Positions 1-8,866 of a stretch of DNA of 64,000 nt are shown here, one piece after another. The stretch spans positions 58,143 to 122,142 of the forward strand of contig SGZV01000001.1 of assembly GCA_004321805.1 (NCBI GenBank). Reading direction: 5' to 3'. The stretch comes from an alpha proteobacterium HIMB59 (lineage in GTDB: Bacteria > Pseudomonadota > Alphaproteobacteria > HIMB59). The notes beneath the pieces are model-generated. The model made no database searches and was not told the origin of the DNA. It saw only the letters and a program-made list of their open reading frames with translations. The position numbers and the translations under genes were made by a program. Position 1 is the stretch's first letter. Each line of letters starts with the position of its first letter.

Positions 1-681
1 ATTTTTGATTAAAGTGGATATATTTCGAAATCTTTCAGCCTCTTTAGATTGTTTTTTTAAAATTGATAATTGTTCTTCATATGTGTCTATTACGTCTTCT
101 ACGCGTAATAAGTTATTATTCGCTGCTTTGAGTCTTAGCTCAGAGTCATGTCTTCTTGACTGAAGTCCAAGTATTCCTGCAGCCTCTTCTAGAACCATTT
201 TTCTGTCTTCAGGTTTGGCCTGAGTAATTGCTCCAATTCTACCTTGGCTAACTATTGATGTAGATCTGGCAGAAGTTGAAGCATCAGCAAAAAGCAATTG
301 AATATCTTTTAATCTTACTTCTTTACCATTTATAAATGAACTTGAACCTTCACCTCTATATATCTTCCTTGATATATCTAATTGTTTAGTTTGGAATTTA
401 TTTTCTAAATCACTTCCTTCAAGATTAATAAACAAACCAACTTCAGCTAAATTCCAAGAAGGTCTATTATCTGTTCCGTTAAAAATTAAGTCATCAATTT
501 CCTTACCTCTTAATTGTTTAGCGGAAACTTCTCCAAGTCCAAATCTTATTGCTTCAACAATATTAGATTTACCACAGCCGTTAGGGCCAACAATACCAGT
601 TAGCCCAGATTTAACTTCAAATTCTGTAGGTTCAACGAAGGACTTAAAACCTTTAATTGAGAGTTTATCTAAAGATAACAA
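1..681 (-). CDS. smc: Chromosome segregation ATPase SMC, N-terminal part (cut by window edge)
   Basis: This is the first 227 codons of the SMC ATPase that forms the chromosome-organising condensin complex. I translated it by hand because it runs off the window and is missing from the ORF track. The start is a TTG whose product begins MLSLDKLSIKGFKSF, the usual SMC amino terminus. A Walker A motif GPNGCGKS lies at about residues 32-39, and the conserved stretch QGRIGAI and the LEEAAGI segment follow, leading into the first coiled coil near the window edge. The start codon lies one base beyond the dsbA-like stop, so the two are probably cotranscribed. The hinge and C-terminal signature are outside the window. 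Confidence 0.95.
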   Translation of the reverse strand, partial: MLSLDKLSIKGFKSFVEPTEFEVKSGLTGIVGPNGCGKSNIVEAIRFGLGEVSAKQLRGKEIDDLIFNGTDNRPSWNLAEVGLFINLEGSDLENKFQTKQLDISRKIYRGEGSSSFINGKEVRLKDIQLLFADASTSARSTSIVSQGRIGAITQAKPEDRKMVLEEAAGILGLQSRRHDSELRLKAANNNLLRVEDVIDTYEEQLSILKKQSKEAERFRNISTLIKN

Positions 682-682
682 A

Positions 683-1303
683 TTATTTATTTAATTCTTT
701 TTTGATTATTTTTAAAAACTCAGAAGCAGGTCTATTGCCTTGAATTTTTTCACCATTAATCAGAAAAGTAGGGGTGCTTTCAATGCCAAATGATTCTTGA
801 GACTCTACTTGAAGGCCCAATAATTTATTTTGTAGAGCTTCATTGCTCAAGCATGATTGCAATTGTTCATCTTCCAATCCCAATTGAAGTCCATAGCTAT
901 TGAGTAATTCAACAATTTTTTCACCAGATTCCGCTTTTGTCCATGTATCGTAGTTACTATAAACCGAGTCTATATAGCTTGGCCTTATTGATTGATCACA
1001 ACTAGCAATAATTGAAGCATAAAAAGCTGCCTGATTTAATGGAAAATCAACAACGTAATAATTTATATGTTCAAATAAACCACTTTCTTTGAGTTCATTA
1101 AGGGTTTCATTATGAAACGAAGCGCAATGAGAGCAGCTAAAGGAAGAAAATTCAATTATATCAACAGTGTTTGACGCGGTTGCCTGGTGTAAAGGAATTA
1201 ACTCATTATTTTTAATGAAATTCTCATATTTATATTCCTTAGAAATACAATTTCCTACGAGTAAAAATAACAGAGAAATAGTTAGATATTTGATTTTATT
1301 CAT
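683..1303 (-). CDS. DsbA-family thiol-disulfide oxidoreductase, exported
   Basis: A 206-residue thioredoxin-fold protein with an N-terminal hydrophobic export segment (residues 5-18) and an active-site CSHC motif at 57-60, followed by the cis-proline region ESTPTFLING. Family members oxidise or isomerise cysteine pairs in periplasmic proteins; whether this one is mainly an oxidase or an isomerase cannot be told from sequence. A cysteine at position 19 follows LVGN, which is a poor lipobox, so a soluble or tethered periplasmic form are both possible. It sits between the dciA-like gene (8 bp overlap) and smc (1 bp gap), an arrangement familiar from alphaproteobacteria. Confidence 0.88.
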   Translation of the reverse strand: MNKIKYLTISLLFLLVGNCISKEYKYENFIKNNELIPLHQATASNTVDIIEFSSFSCSHCASFHNETLNELKESGLFEHINYYVVDFPLNQAAFYASIIASCDQSIRPSYIDSVYSNYDTWTKAESGEKIVELLNSYGLQLGLEDEQLQSCLSNEALQNKLLGLQVESQESFGIESTPTFLINGEKIQGNRPASEFLKIIKKELNK

Positions 1304-1742
1304 GGGTTTTACTAAAGATATCTTTAAAAATTGCTCTCACTTCTGCATCTTTTATATCATTTAATTTTTGATTATTAACATCTTTTAATTTTTTTGTTGC
1401 AATTTTTTCGTTGTCAATTTTGTTAACATTCTTTTTTGATAAAAAATCATGAAAAAATAGGATTTTATTAATTTTTAAACCTAAGATTTCCTCACATTTT
1501 AAAATTATTTCACGTTGGATAGAATGAAGCTCAAAAGACTTCGATGAATTAATTTTAAATTCTAATTTTAAAGAATCTGACTGGCCTAGAATTGATACTT
1601 TTTTTAGCTCAATATCTTCAGAGTGCTCTCCAAAGATTATTTTCCAGTTTTTTGTAAGAAGTGTGTTTATCTTTAATTTTTTTTTATTTAATTTATTAAG
1701 TAAATGAAAAGCGACATCATTCAATTTGGAGATTTTCTTCAT
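1296..1742 (-). CDS. DUF721 / DciA-like protein
   Basis: This 148-residue protein matches the DUF721 family pattern: an N-terminal helix, a conserved WxxIFGE-like segment (here NWKIIFGEHSEDIEL), a beta strand ending in LEFKINSS, and a following helix with ILKCEEILG. DciA relatives help load the replicative helicase, and the family is commonly placed beside mutY in alphaproteobacteria. The lysine- and aspartate-rich tail beyond residue 100 is poorly conserved. Its 5' end overlaps the start of mutY on the other strand by 39 bp, so the two promoters must lie inside each other's coding sequence. The role in helicase loading is inferred from family membership only. Confidence 0.7.
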   Translation of the reverse strand: MKKISKLNDVAFHLLNKLNKKKLKINTLLTKNWKIIFGEHSEDIELKKVSILGQSDSLKLEFKINSSKSFELHSIQREIILKCEEILGLKINKILFFHDFLSKKNVNKIDNEKIATKKLKDVNNQKLNDIKDAEVRAIFKDIFSKTHE

Positions 1743-2702
1743 AAAAATAATTTTTATGATCTTATATTATCTTGGTTTAAAAAAAATCAAAGACACTTAT
1801 ATTGGCGTCAGAATAGAAGTATATATCTGACCTATTTGACGGAAATAATGCTTCAACAAACGACAGTAAAGACAGTTGAAAATAAACTAAAATCATTTTT
1901 AAAAGATTTTCCAGACTTTAATTCCTATAAAAATAAAAATTTAAGTGATGTATTAAATAGCTGGTCTGGACTGGGATACTATAAAAGAGCGGAAAACTTA
2001 TTTAACTCTGTAGAAATAATTAACAAAAAATACAATGGAAAGTTACCAAGTGAAATTTCACAATTGCTGACTTTACCTGGGATTGGTAATTACACAGCAA
2101 ACTCAGTGTTAGCGATTGCATTTAATAAAAAAGCCTTTCCAATTGATGTCAACATTAGAAGATTGTTAACAAGACTTACAGGAAGAGCATTTAATGATAA
2201 AGAGTTAGCAAAAATTTTAGAACTAATACTTAAAAATAAAAAAAGCTATCGAAATTTTACTGAGTCAATGATGGACTTTAGTTCATCTATATGTAAAAAA
2301 AATTCACCCTTGTGTGAGTCATGTACATTTAAGCTTTTTTGTGGATCTGCTTTTCAGGAATTTAAGGCTATAAGAAAGTCAAAACCTAATATAAAGAAAA
2401 TAGATTTTTTTATATTAAAAAACAAAACATCTTTTTGTTTTATTCAAAAGCCAAATTTTCAGTTTTATCAAAATTTTTTACACTTACCGTCAAATTTAGA
2501 TTCAATATTTATATCTGGAATTAATTTGAAGAAGAAAACTAAAATTAAAAAATTTAAATACTCAATTACAAATAATCGATATGAAGTTCAAGTATTTTTT
2601 GCAGAAATTAAAAAAATTAAAAATAAAAAAATTATTTGGATAGATGAAAGTAAATTACCAAAAATCGCATTACCATCTTTATTCAAAAAAATTTTAATTT
2701 AA
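1704..2702 (+). CDS. mutY: A/G-specific adenine DNA glycosylase MutY
   Basis: MutY removes adenine mispaired with 8-oxoguanine. The 332-residue protein has the catalytic glutamate in EIMLQQTTV (about residue 47), a helix-hairpin-helix LPGIGNYTANS at 123-133, the catalytic aspartate in PIDVNIRR (about 148), and four cysteines at 197, 204, 207 and 213 with C-X6-C-X2-C-X5-C spacing for the [4Fe-4S] cluster. The carboxyl region from about 230 fits the Nudix-like 8-oxoguanine reader domain but is divergent. No alternative start codon is available in frame close downstream, so the overlap with the dciA-like gene seems real. Its 3' end overlaps ccrM by 4 bp tail to tail. Confidence 0.93.
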   Translation: MKSDIIQFGDFLHKNNFYDLILSWFKKNQRHLYWRQNRSIYLTYLTEIMLQQTTVKTVENKLKSFLKDFPDFNSYKNKNLSDVLNSWSGLGYYKRAENLFNSVEIINKKYNGKLPSEISQLLTLPGIGNYTANSVLAIAFNKKAFPIDVNIRRLLTRLTGRAFNDKELAKILELILKNKKSYRNFTESMMDFSSSICKKNSPLCESCTFKLFCGSAFQEFKAIRKSKPNIKKIDFFILKNKTSFCFIQKPNFQFYQNFLHLPSNLDSIFISGINLKKKTKIKKFKYSITNNRYEVQVFFAEIKKIKNKKIIWIDESKLPKIALPSLFKKILI

Positions 2703-3763
2703 GATCTTATTTTTTTTCTAATTTCATCAATAGAGACAAGATTTTTCTTTTTATCTTCATAATGCCAGTAGTCCCATCCATTAAAGGAAGATGTATTATT
2801 AACTTTAGCAGCTATTTTATGAATTGATCCTCGATCATTATTATAAGTAATACTTCCATCAGGTAGTATTGTAGCTTTGTAATCTTTATTAATGTTGTAG
2901 AGCTTTGATCCAGGTTTTAGGTATCCAGTGTTAATAAGTGTTCCAAATGGAACTTTTTTTTGTGGCTTGTCTCTCTCATTGATTTCTAAAAGTTTTTCAT
3001 CAAGTGTTTTGATTGAATTCAATCTCTTATTTGCCAAAGATTGATATGCTTTATCTTTTTCAAACCCTATATATTTTCTACCTAGGTGCTTTGCAGCTGC
3101 GCAAAAGCTAGCTGTGCCAGCAAAAGGTTCTAAAACCAAATCACCTTTTATTGTTGATTGTAATAAAATTTTGTTCATTAGCGCTAATGGTTTTTGTGTT
3201 GGGTGTGCGGTTTCATTATCAACATTTTTTAATCTTTCTTTTCCTGAGCATATAGGAAAATTCCAAACACTTCTCTCTTGTTTATCTTCATTGCTAGTTT
3301 TTAGAGTATGGTAATTGAATTGATATTTTGATTTAGGGCTTTTAGAACACCAAATAAGTGTTTCATGAGCATTGGTGAGTCTAGTTGCTCTAAAATTTGG
3401 TAGCGGATTTGATTTGACCCAAATGACATCATTTAATATCCAAAAATTTAAATCTTGAAGAATTTTACCAATTCTAAAAATATTATGGTAAGAGCCAATA
3501 ATCCATAACCCACCATCATTTTTAAGAATTCTTTTACAATTTTTTAAGTAAGATAATGTAAATTCATCATAACTTGCGTAATTATCAAATTTATCCCAAT
3601 CTTGACTTACACCAGTTACAACAGAGTGGTTGGGCCTTGTGAGCTCTTTGTTTAGCTGTAAATTATATGGTGGATCTAAAAAAATAAGATCAATTGAGTT
3701 TTCATCAATTCTATTGATTAATTCTAAACAATCTCCTTGGTGAATTTTGTTAATCTTTAACAC
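2699..3763 (-). CDS. ccrM: Cell-cycle DNA adenine methyltransferase CcrM (GANTC type)
   Basis: This 354-residue protein has the length and domain plan of CcrM. The catalytic DPPY motif is at 30-33, HPTQKP at 187-192 and the AdoMet-binding LEPFAGTASF at 211-220, the order expected for beta-class N6-adenine methyltransferases. A C-terminal domain at about 265-345 (the RAMA region with GSITYNN and WDYWHYE) distinguishes CcrM from plain HinfI-type enzymes. CcrM methylates GANTC and contributes to alphaproteobacterial cell-cycle control. The start is GTG. A GAATC site lies at 3768-3772, five bases upstream of that GTG. rnhB lies upstream with a 73 bp gap. No partner restriction gene is present, consistent with a solitary methylase. 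Confidence 0.93.
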   Translation of the reverse strand: MLKINKIHQGDCLELINRIDENSIDLIFLDPPYNLQLNKELTRPNHSVVTGVSQDWDKFDNYASYDEFTLSYLKNCKRILKNDGGLWIIGSYHNIFRIGKILQDLNFWILNDVIWVKSNPLPNFRATRLTNAHETLIWCSKSPKSKYQFNYHTLKTSNEDKQERSVWNFPICSGKERLKNVDNETAHPTQKPLALMNKILLQSTIKGDLVLEPFAGTASFCAAAKHLGRKYIGFEKDKAYQSLANKRLNSIKTLDEKLLEINERDKPQKKVPFGTLINTGYLKPGSKLYNINKDYKATILPDGSITYNNDRGSIHKIAAKVNNTSSFNGWDYWHYEDKKKNLVSIDEIRKKIRS

Positions 3764-3836
3764 TCAAGAATCTTAGTTTTTTTTTTGTTTTAAAGTTAGT
3801 TAATATGATTAAGACTGTTGATAACTAAGTAGATAA

Positions 3837-4427
3837 CTATTTGATAAGTCGACTAATGGGTTGATAAGTTTTTCGGTGAAAAGGACTTATACCATATTTA
3901 TCAATAGCATTGAGATGACTTTTTGTTCCATATCCTGCATTTTTGTTCCACTCATATCTACCTTCAAATTGATGTAATTTTAAAACTAGTTTATCTCGAA
4001 ATACCTTAGCCATTATTGAGGCAGCAGACACTTGATTAATTTTATCATCAGCTTTAATCAAAGATGAAACTTGAAACTTATTTAAGTCTTCAGGGATAAA
4101 CTTACCATCAATGATGATTTGATCAGAAGCTTTAGCAATAGTTTTAATAGCAATAGACATTGATTGTAAAACTACTTTATGGATATTTAATTTTTCAATA
4201 TCTCTCTTTTTCCCAAAAGTAATTTGATAAGAATAATTTGGATTTTTATTGCTCTTAAAATAGTTATAAATTTCTTCTCTTTGTTTTTTATTTATTTTTT
4301 TTGAGTCTTTGATTGAAAAAGGTAATAATTCAAATAAATCATCTCTAGATCTAAACGCACATATAATTACGCTTCCTACAAGAGAGCCTCTTCCAACTTC
4401 ATCTACTCCAACAATGAAATTACTCAT
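3837..4427 (-). CDS. rnhB: Ribonuclease HII
   Basis: RNase HII nicks RNA in RNA-DNA hybrids and starts repair of misincorporated ribonucleotides. The 196-residue protein has the catalytic DEVGRG motif at residues 9-14, a second acidic strand IIIDGKF near 107 and a third acidic segment KADDK near 127, followed by AASIMAKVFRDK and the GYGTKSH box. Its start overlaps the moaB stop by 8 bp, implying translational coupling. The order UDG-like, transglycosylase, moaB, rnhB, ccrM fits alphaproteobacterial synteny. Confidence 0.95.
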   Translation of the reverse strand: MSNFIVGVDEVGRGSLVGSVIICAFRSRDDLFELLPFSIKDSKKINKKQREEIYNYFKSNKNPNYSYQITFGKKRDIEKLNIHKVVLQSMSIAIKTIAKASDQIIIDGKFIPEDLNKFQVSSLIKADDKINQVSAASIMAKVFRDKLVLKLHQFEGRYEWNKNAGYGTKSHLNAIDKYGISPFHRKTYQPISRLIK

Positions 4428-4941
4428 CGAGCCTAGGTATTAACTCAATGAAGTTACAGGGTTTATGCCTAATGTCTAATTGGTAAAATAAAATCTCTTT
4501 CCAGGCATCTTGAACGGCAGACTTGGATCCTGGTAAACAGAAAACGTATTTTTTATTTACTAGAAAAGAGCTACTCCTTGATTGTATTGCTGAGGTCCCA
4601 ATTTTTTGAAAACTTATTTGTCTAAATAACTCCCCAAAACCTGGAATTTCTAATTCTGATATAGATTTTACACAATCAATAGTATTATCCCTACCTGTTA
4701 AACCAGTACCACCAGTTGTAATTATAACTTGTATTTCATTTTTTAAGCTTAGATCTGTAACAGTATTTATTATTCCCTGAGCATCATCTTTAATTACCTC
4801 ATGATATAAACAAAAATGCCCTTTTTCATTTATAGCTTTAAATAAATATGTTCCAGATTTATCATTATCTTTATTTCTGGTATCAGAAATAGTTAGCACA
4901 GCTATGTTAATAGGTGAGAAAATTATCTTTTCATCAATCAT
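4420..4941 (-). CDS. moaB: Molybdenum cofactor biosynthesis protein MoaB/MogA family
   Basis: The 173-residue protein belongs to the MoaB/MogA family, whose active members adenylylate molybdopterin before molybdate insertion. The diagnostic loop TTGGTGLTGRD lies at 75-85, after an N-terminal AVLTISD strand, and LPGSKSAVQDAW near 135-147 completes the site. Length fits MoaB better than MoeA. It overlaps the upstream transglycosylase by 4 bp and rnhB by 8 bp. Together with moaD and moaE at 26.7-27.4 kb it indicates that the organism makes molybdopterin cofactor; the other Moco genes are not in the window. Confidence 0.9.
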   Translation of the reverse strand: MIDEKIIFSPINIAVLTISDTRNKDNDKSGTYLFKAINEKGHFCLYHEVIKDDAQGIINTVTDLSLKNEIQVIITTGGTGLTGRDNTIDCVKSISELEIPGFGELFRQISFQKIGTSAIQSRSSSFLVNKKYVFCLPGSKSAVQDAWKEILFYQLDIRHKPCNFIELIPRLDE

Positions 4942-6623
4942 TGTATCATAATAGTATTTTGTGCAATGAGCTCATCTGCATAATTAAATGAATTATGATT
5001 GATTAATTCATAAATCACAAGGTTGGTTAAAACCCTTTCTACAAATATTCTTGTTTCTCTTGATGGTATTGACTCAATAAGCAAAAAACTATCATTATTA
5101 AATGATGTTTTTTTCATCCATTTAGATAAATTTCCTGGCCCTGCGTTGTAAGATATTAAAGCTTTTAACAAATCACCATTAATACTTTTCATGTTTAATA
5201 AACTTTTGAGATAGAGACTTCCGGTATCAACATTTATTTGTGGATCGTAAAGATGTCTAGGGTTAGATTTGAAATTATATTTTTTATTTACCATCCTTGC
5301 TGTTGATGGAAGAATTTGCATAAGCCCATAAGCACTTTTTCCACTCCTAGCAAAAGCACTAAATTGTGACTCCTGCCTTATCATGCTTAAAATTAATATA
5401 GGGTCTACTTCATTGAATTCATAATTTTCTATCCATTGAGGGGTAGGGTACAAAAATTCTATAGGAGCATTTTCTTTAAATAAATATTTTGCAGTTTTAA
5501 TTTGAAGAGAGCTCAGGTCATTTTTTTTGGAAAAACCTAATAATGTCATTTTGAAACGGTCATTGGAGATACTTTGAATTCTATTTAATTCAATTTCTGC
5601 AATAGGAATTTCATCTATTTCAATTAAAGCTTGAATTCTTTCTCCTAAAACACTTTGAGTAAAAGAATTTAGGTCTTTTGATAATTCTAAATCGTTAAAT
5701 TCAAAGTCAATAATAGGTTTATCTAAAATTCTACAAGAAAGAAGAGAATAAATATTAAAGCTTGGATTACACGCAGCATTTAGTGAATCAAGGGAGGCTT
5801 CAAAAGTAATATTGTCTTTTGGGTCTTTAGTTGCCGATAGGAAAGACCAATAAGCTCCAGCATTCTTTAACCATTTGTTATTAGTAATTTTTGATAAAAT
5901 TAAAAATTGTCTTGATGCTTTCTGAAATTCTGCCTTTCTGTAATGGGCTAAGCCTTTTATCCAAAGGCCCTCAGAGTAGGGGTCTTTAATAAAAGATTCA
6001 TTTTTTAAAACATTGATTGCTTTATCGTCTAAATTAGCCAAGTAGTAACCATTAGCAATTTTTGATAATAGAAAAGACAATTCTTTGTCATTAAAATTCT
6101 TTTTATGGTGTTCTAAATATTCCAGAGCTCCAGTAGGCCACCCTCTACCAACTCTTGATCTTACAGTATTGTATATACTTATTTTTTTTGAGTAGTTATT
6201 ACTTGTAAAAATTTTTCTCAAAGGGCTAACCGTCTTTTCAATTGATTGTTTCTCAAGAAATATTTTATCTAATTCAGGAAATTTATTTTTTAAAGGCTTT
6301 TGTGATCCGGAGGGCATTCTTTTTATAGCAAGCTTATAAATTCTTTTAGCTTCATATTGATCATTATATTTACTAAGCCATATATCTAATTCACTGAAGC
6401 TTGAGCGATGTTTGGTTGGGTGAAGTAATTTAAGAGCCTCAACATGACCCATTAATATAAGGTCATTTAATTTTTCAATATTTTTGTCAGCTTGTTTAAA
6501 ATTACCATCCCTATAATCTTTGAAAATAGATTTGTATAATGCAACATCTTTATTACTTAACGCAGATAAATTTTGACAAAAACCAATTAATAAAATTATA
6601 AAAACATATTTCATTTTAACCAC
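4938..6623 (-). CDS. Soluble-type lytic murein transglycosylase (SLT domain), exported
   Basis: A 561-residue periplasmic enzyme predicted to cleave the MurNAc-GlcNAc bond of peptidoglycan with formation of anhydro-MurNAc. A signal peptide (FIILLIGFCQNLSA) opens the protein, a long helical region with superhelical repeat character fills about residues 30-400, and the catalytic SLT domain follows: glutamate 418 in MIRQESQF, AYGLMQILPSTA at 432-443 and SYNAGPGN near 492-499. This is the Slt70-like plan, somewhat shorter than the E. coli enzyme. Initiation could be at the third codon's ATG-rich stretch (MVKM). It overlaps the UDG-like gene by 8 bp and moaB by 4 bp. Confidence 0.9.
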   Translation of the reverse strand: MVKMKYVFIILLIGFCQNLSALSNKDVALYKSIFKDYRDGNFKQADKNIEKLNDLILMGHVEALKLLHPTKHRSSFSELDIWLSKYNDQYEAKRIYKLAIKRMPSGSQKPLKNKFPELDKIFLEKQSIEKTVSPLRKIFTSNNYSKKISIYNTVRSRVGRGWPTGALEYLEHHKKNFNDKELSFLLSKIANGYYLANLDDKAINVLKNESFIKDPYSEGLWIKGLAHYRKAEFQKASRQFLILSKITNNKWLKNAGAYWSFLSATKDPKDNITFEASLDSLNAACNPSFNIYSLLSCRILDKPIIDFEFNDLELSKDLNSFTQSVLGERIQALIEIDEIPIAEIELNRIQSISNDRFKMTLLGFSKKNDLSSLQIKTAKYLFKENAPIEFLYPTPQWIENYEFNEVDPILILSMIRQESQFSAFARSGKSAYGLMQILPSTARMVNKKYNFKSNPRHLYDPQINVDTGSLYLKSLLNMKSINGDLLKALISYNAGPGNLSKWMKKTSFNNDSFLLIESIPSRETRIFVERVLTNLVIYELINHNSFNYADELIAQNTIMIQ

Positions 6624-7287
6624 CCAATTGTCTTTTTATTTCTTTCAAATCTTCCCAAGCATCTTTTTTCAAGTCAGGGTTGTTAATTAAAATTTCTGGC
6701 TCATATAAAACTCTACACCTTTTTGGTGTTACATCGTTTGGTGTATTAAAGTCAAACCACTTTCCTCTTAAAGACATTGAAGATAAATCAGTAGCTAATA
6801 ACATTTTTATACAAAAATTTGACATGATGATTAGAAATTTTGGATTAATTAATTCAATTAATTTGTAGTTAAAAAGCTGTATTGTATTTAAGAAATTTTC
6901 ATCATCTGATAAGTTTTCCAATCCTCTTGGAATATATGATGAAAGACTTATCAAGTTACGATCTAATTTGATTGAAGAAAGCATTTTATCAAAGAGATCT
7001 CCCGTCAAACCATCTAATATTTTTTCATCATGATGGGCGCACTTACCATAAAAAAATAAAATATTTGAAGATGGCGCACCCTCAACAATTGAATTTTTGA
7101 AAGAAAAATTATCTCTAAGTTGTTTTTCCAACTCATCTAGAGATTTTATGTCATTAACACTAGGTTTTTTAGATTGACTATTTTGAATAACGTTCACATC
7201 TATTACATTGATGGGTTCATTTGATTTAAATTCATTCAAATTCATCAATTCCAAAAGAATATTTTTTTGATACTGTTTATTATCCAT
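6616..7287 (-). CDS. Degenerate uracil-DNA glycosylase superfamily protein (probable pseudoenzyme)
   Basis: The 223-residue protein lines up with family-4-type uracil-DNA glycosylases of alphaproteobacteria over its whole length: SLDELEKQL, then DLFDKMLSSIKLDRN, the helix ending in INPKFLIIM, SLRGKWF, and a final KKDAWEDLKEIKRQ. However, the defining residues are changed. The usual GEAPG motif reads YGKCAHH, the region that normally supplies the second conserved motif reads SSYIPRG, and the HPAYLL motif reads YEPEILI. The cysteines that normally bind the iron-sulfur cluster are also not in place. I infer loss of canonical glycosylase activity; an altered function remains possible. Its ATG overlaps the ATG of the opposing TPR gene inside one CATG. 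Confidence 0.72.
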   Translation of the reverse strand: MDNKQYQKNILLELMNLNEFKSNEPINVIDVNVIQNSQSKKPSVNDIKSLDELEKQLRDNFSFKNSIVEGAPSSNILFFYGKCAHHDEKILDGLTGDLFDKMLSSIKLDRNLISLSSYIPRGLENLSDDENFLNTIQLFNYKLIELINPKFLIIMSNFCIKMLLATDLSSMSLRGKWFDFNTPNDVTPKRCRVLYEPEILINNPDLKKDAWEDLKEIKRQLGG

Positions 7288-8866
7288 GTCTAAAATAGTT
7301 AATTATGTAGCGAATTTTATATGTTTTTTCTTGATAATTGTACATGCTAATGCGTCAAAGTTAGAATTTAATTATGATAACCAAATTTTAAGCTCTATCT
7401 ATTCAGAATATAACAATGACTATGAAACATGGAAAAATTTACCTAGTTATGATGAATATAAAGATAAAGAAATAAATTATTTAAATAAATTTATTATCAA
7501 TCAAAATAACACAAAAAATCAAAAGCACAATTTAGATAGTTATATTGCTGATTTGTTTAATTCTTTAACTCAAATAAGGTCTGGAAAATGTACTAATCTA
7601 AACTTAAATAATTTTAATTATATATTTGAGGAGTCTTTGTCTCTGACAATCAAATTTTGGAATAGTTATTGTCAAAATAATGTAAATTTTGAATATTTGG
7701 AAAAAATTGATAATAGATTTGAAAATTTAAAAGTATTAAACAAATTATATTTTTATCATTTAAGAGGAGATATTTTTAAAATTAGAGATATTTATAAAAA
7801 TATAAAAAATAATAGGGAGCTGCTTTCACAATTAAATTTTAAACAATTAAATTTAATAAATTACATCTTTTCTAAAAGTGATTTAGATTTTTCATTAGAT
7901 AATTTCATTGGAATTAAAGAGTCACTCAGTAAGCTCACTTTTGACTTAGACCGTGAATATCAGATTGACGATTACTTTGACTTTATTAGCATGCAAGTTT
8001 TACAAACTAGTACTTATTATTTTTATGCAAAAGATTACAAAAAATCTTTAGCCTTACTTTCTTATTTACAACAAAGAGACTCTAAAAATAAAGAATATTA
8101 TGATTACCAAAAAATTTCCTTTATTGCTCAATTAACACCAAATTCAAATACGTTGGAATTAATACAAAATTTTGAGTTTCAAAATAAAAATTTTGAATAC
8201 TTTAAAGATTATCTTTATTTAAAAACAGCTACTGACTTTGATTATAATTTAAATGAGATGGTTGACTATTTCAAAAGTATCAACTGGAGTACTGAATGGC
8301 AAAGAACAGAATTAGCCTTAATTATAGCTATGGAGTATTATAGTAAAAACTATAATTTGACTGCTTTAGAATTTTTGGATGATTGTTGTTTAAATAATTT
8401 TTCTAAATCCCAAGATCCTATTCAATTATTTAAATATGGCATTCTTTTAGAGCGAAATGATTATATTGATAAATCTGAAGATATAATTCAAAAAAGTATT
8501 GATATTTCAAATGGATCTTACCCATCAATTCTTAATTATCTTGCTTATCTTTGGGTGGAGAACGATCAAAATCTTGATAAGGCAGAGGAAATGTTAATTA
8601 AGGCTGTGGAAGAGTCAAATTACCAAGATGGAGCTATCCTTGACAGCCTTGGCTGGTTATATTTTAAAAAGAAAAAAATTGAACTTGCTAAAAAATGGAT
8701 CACACAAGCGTATATTATGGAACCCTCAGAACCTGAAATTATTGATCACTTATCTCAAATCTATCTTCAACTAAATCGAACAAAAGAGTCTAGATATTTA
8801 GATAATAAAATTATTTTATTTCACAAAGATTATTTTAAATACAATGAGGTATTAAATAGAAATTGA
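7286..8866 (+). CDS. Exported tetratricopeptide-repeat protein
   Basis: A 526-residue protein with an N-terminal export signal (NYVANFICFFLIIVHANA, then SKLEF) and helical repeats. The clearest TPR units are near the C terminus, for example NYLAYLWVENDQNLDKAEEML, then AILDSLGWLYFKKKKIELAKKW and DHLSQIYLQLNRTKES. The middle is rich in asparagine, aspartate and lysine, in keeping with the base composition. The position directly before ispE is familiar in alphaproteobacteria, but the partner of the protein is not known. It overlaps ispE by 4 bp (TTGA) and shares a CATG start with the opposing UDG-like gene. Confidence 0.85.
   Translation: MSKIVNYVANFICFFLIIVHANASKLEFNYDNQILSSIYSEYNNDYETWKNLPSYDEYKDKEINYLNKFIINQNNTKNQKHNLDSYIADLFNSLTQIRSGKCTNLNLNNFNYIFEESLSLTIKFWNSYCQNNVNFEYLEKIDNRFENLKVLNKLYFYHLRGDIFKIRDIYKNIKNNRELLSQLNFKQLNLINYIFSKSDLDFSLDNFIGIKESLSKLTFDLDREYQIDDYFDFISMQVLQTSTYYFYAKDYKKSLALLSYLQQRDSKNKEYYDYQKISFIAQLTPNSNTLELIQNFEFQNKNFEYFKDYLYLKTATDFDYNLNEMVDYFKSINWSTEWQRTELALIIAMEYYSKNYNLTALEFLDDCCLNNFSKSQDPIQLFKYGILLERNDYIDKSEDIIQKSIDISNGSYPSILNYLAYLWVENDQNLDKAEEMLIKAVEESNYQDGAILDSLGWLYFKKKKIELAKKWITQAYIMEPSEPEIIDHLSQIYLQLNRTKESRYLDNKIILFHKDYFKYNEVLNRN

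Noticed and set aside
3816-3824. TGTTGATAA, close to a DnaA box (reverse complement TTATCAACA)
   Set aside because: It has one mismatch to the consensus, it is single, and there is no origin-like context; the nearby AGATAAC and TTGATAAG words are in low-complexity DNA and inside rnhB.
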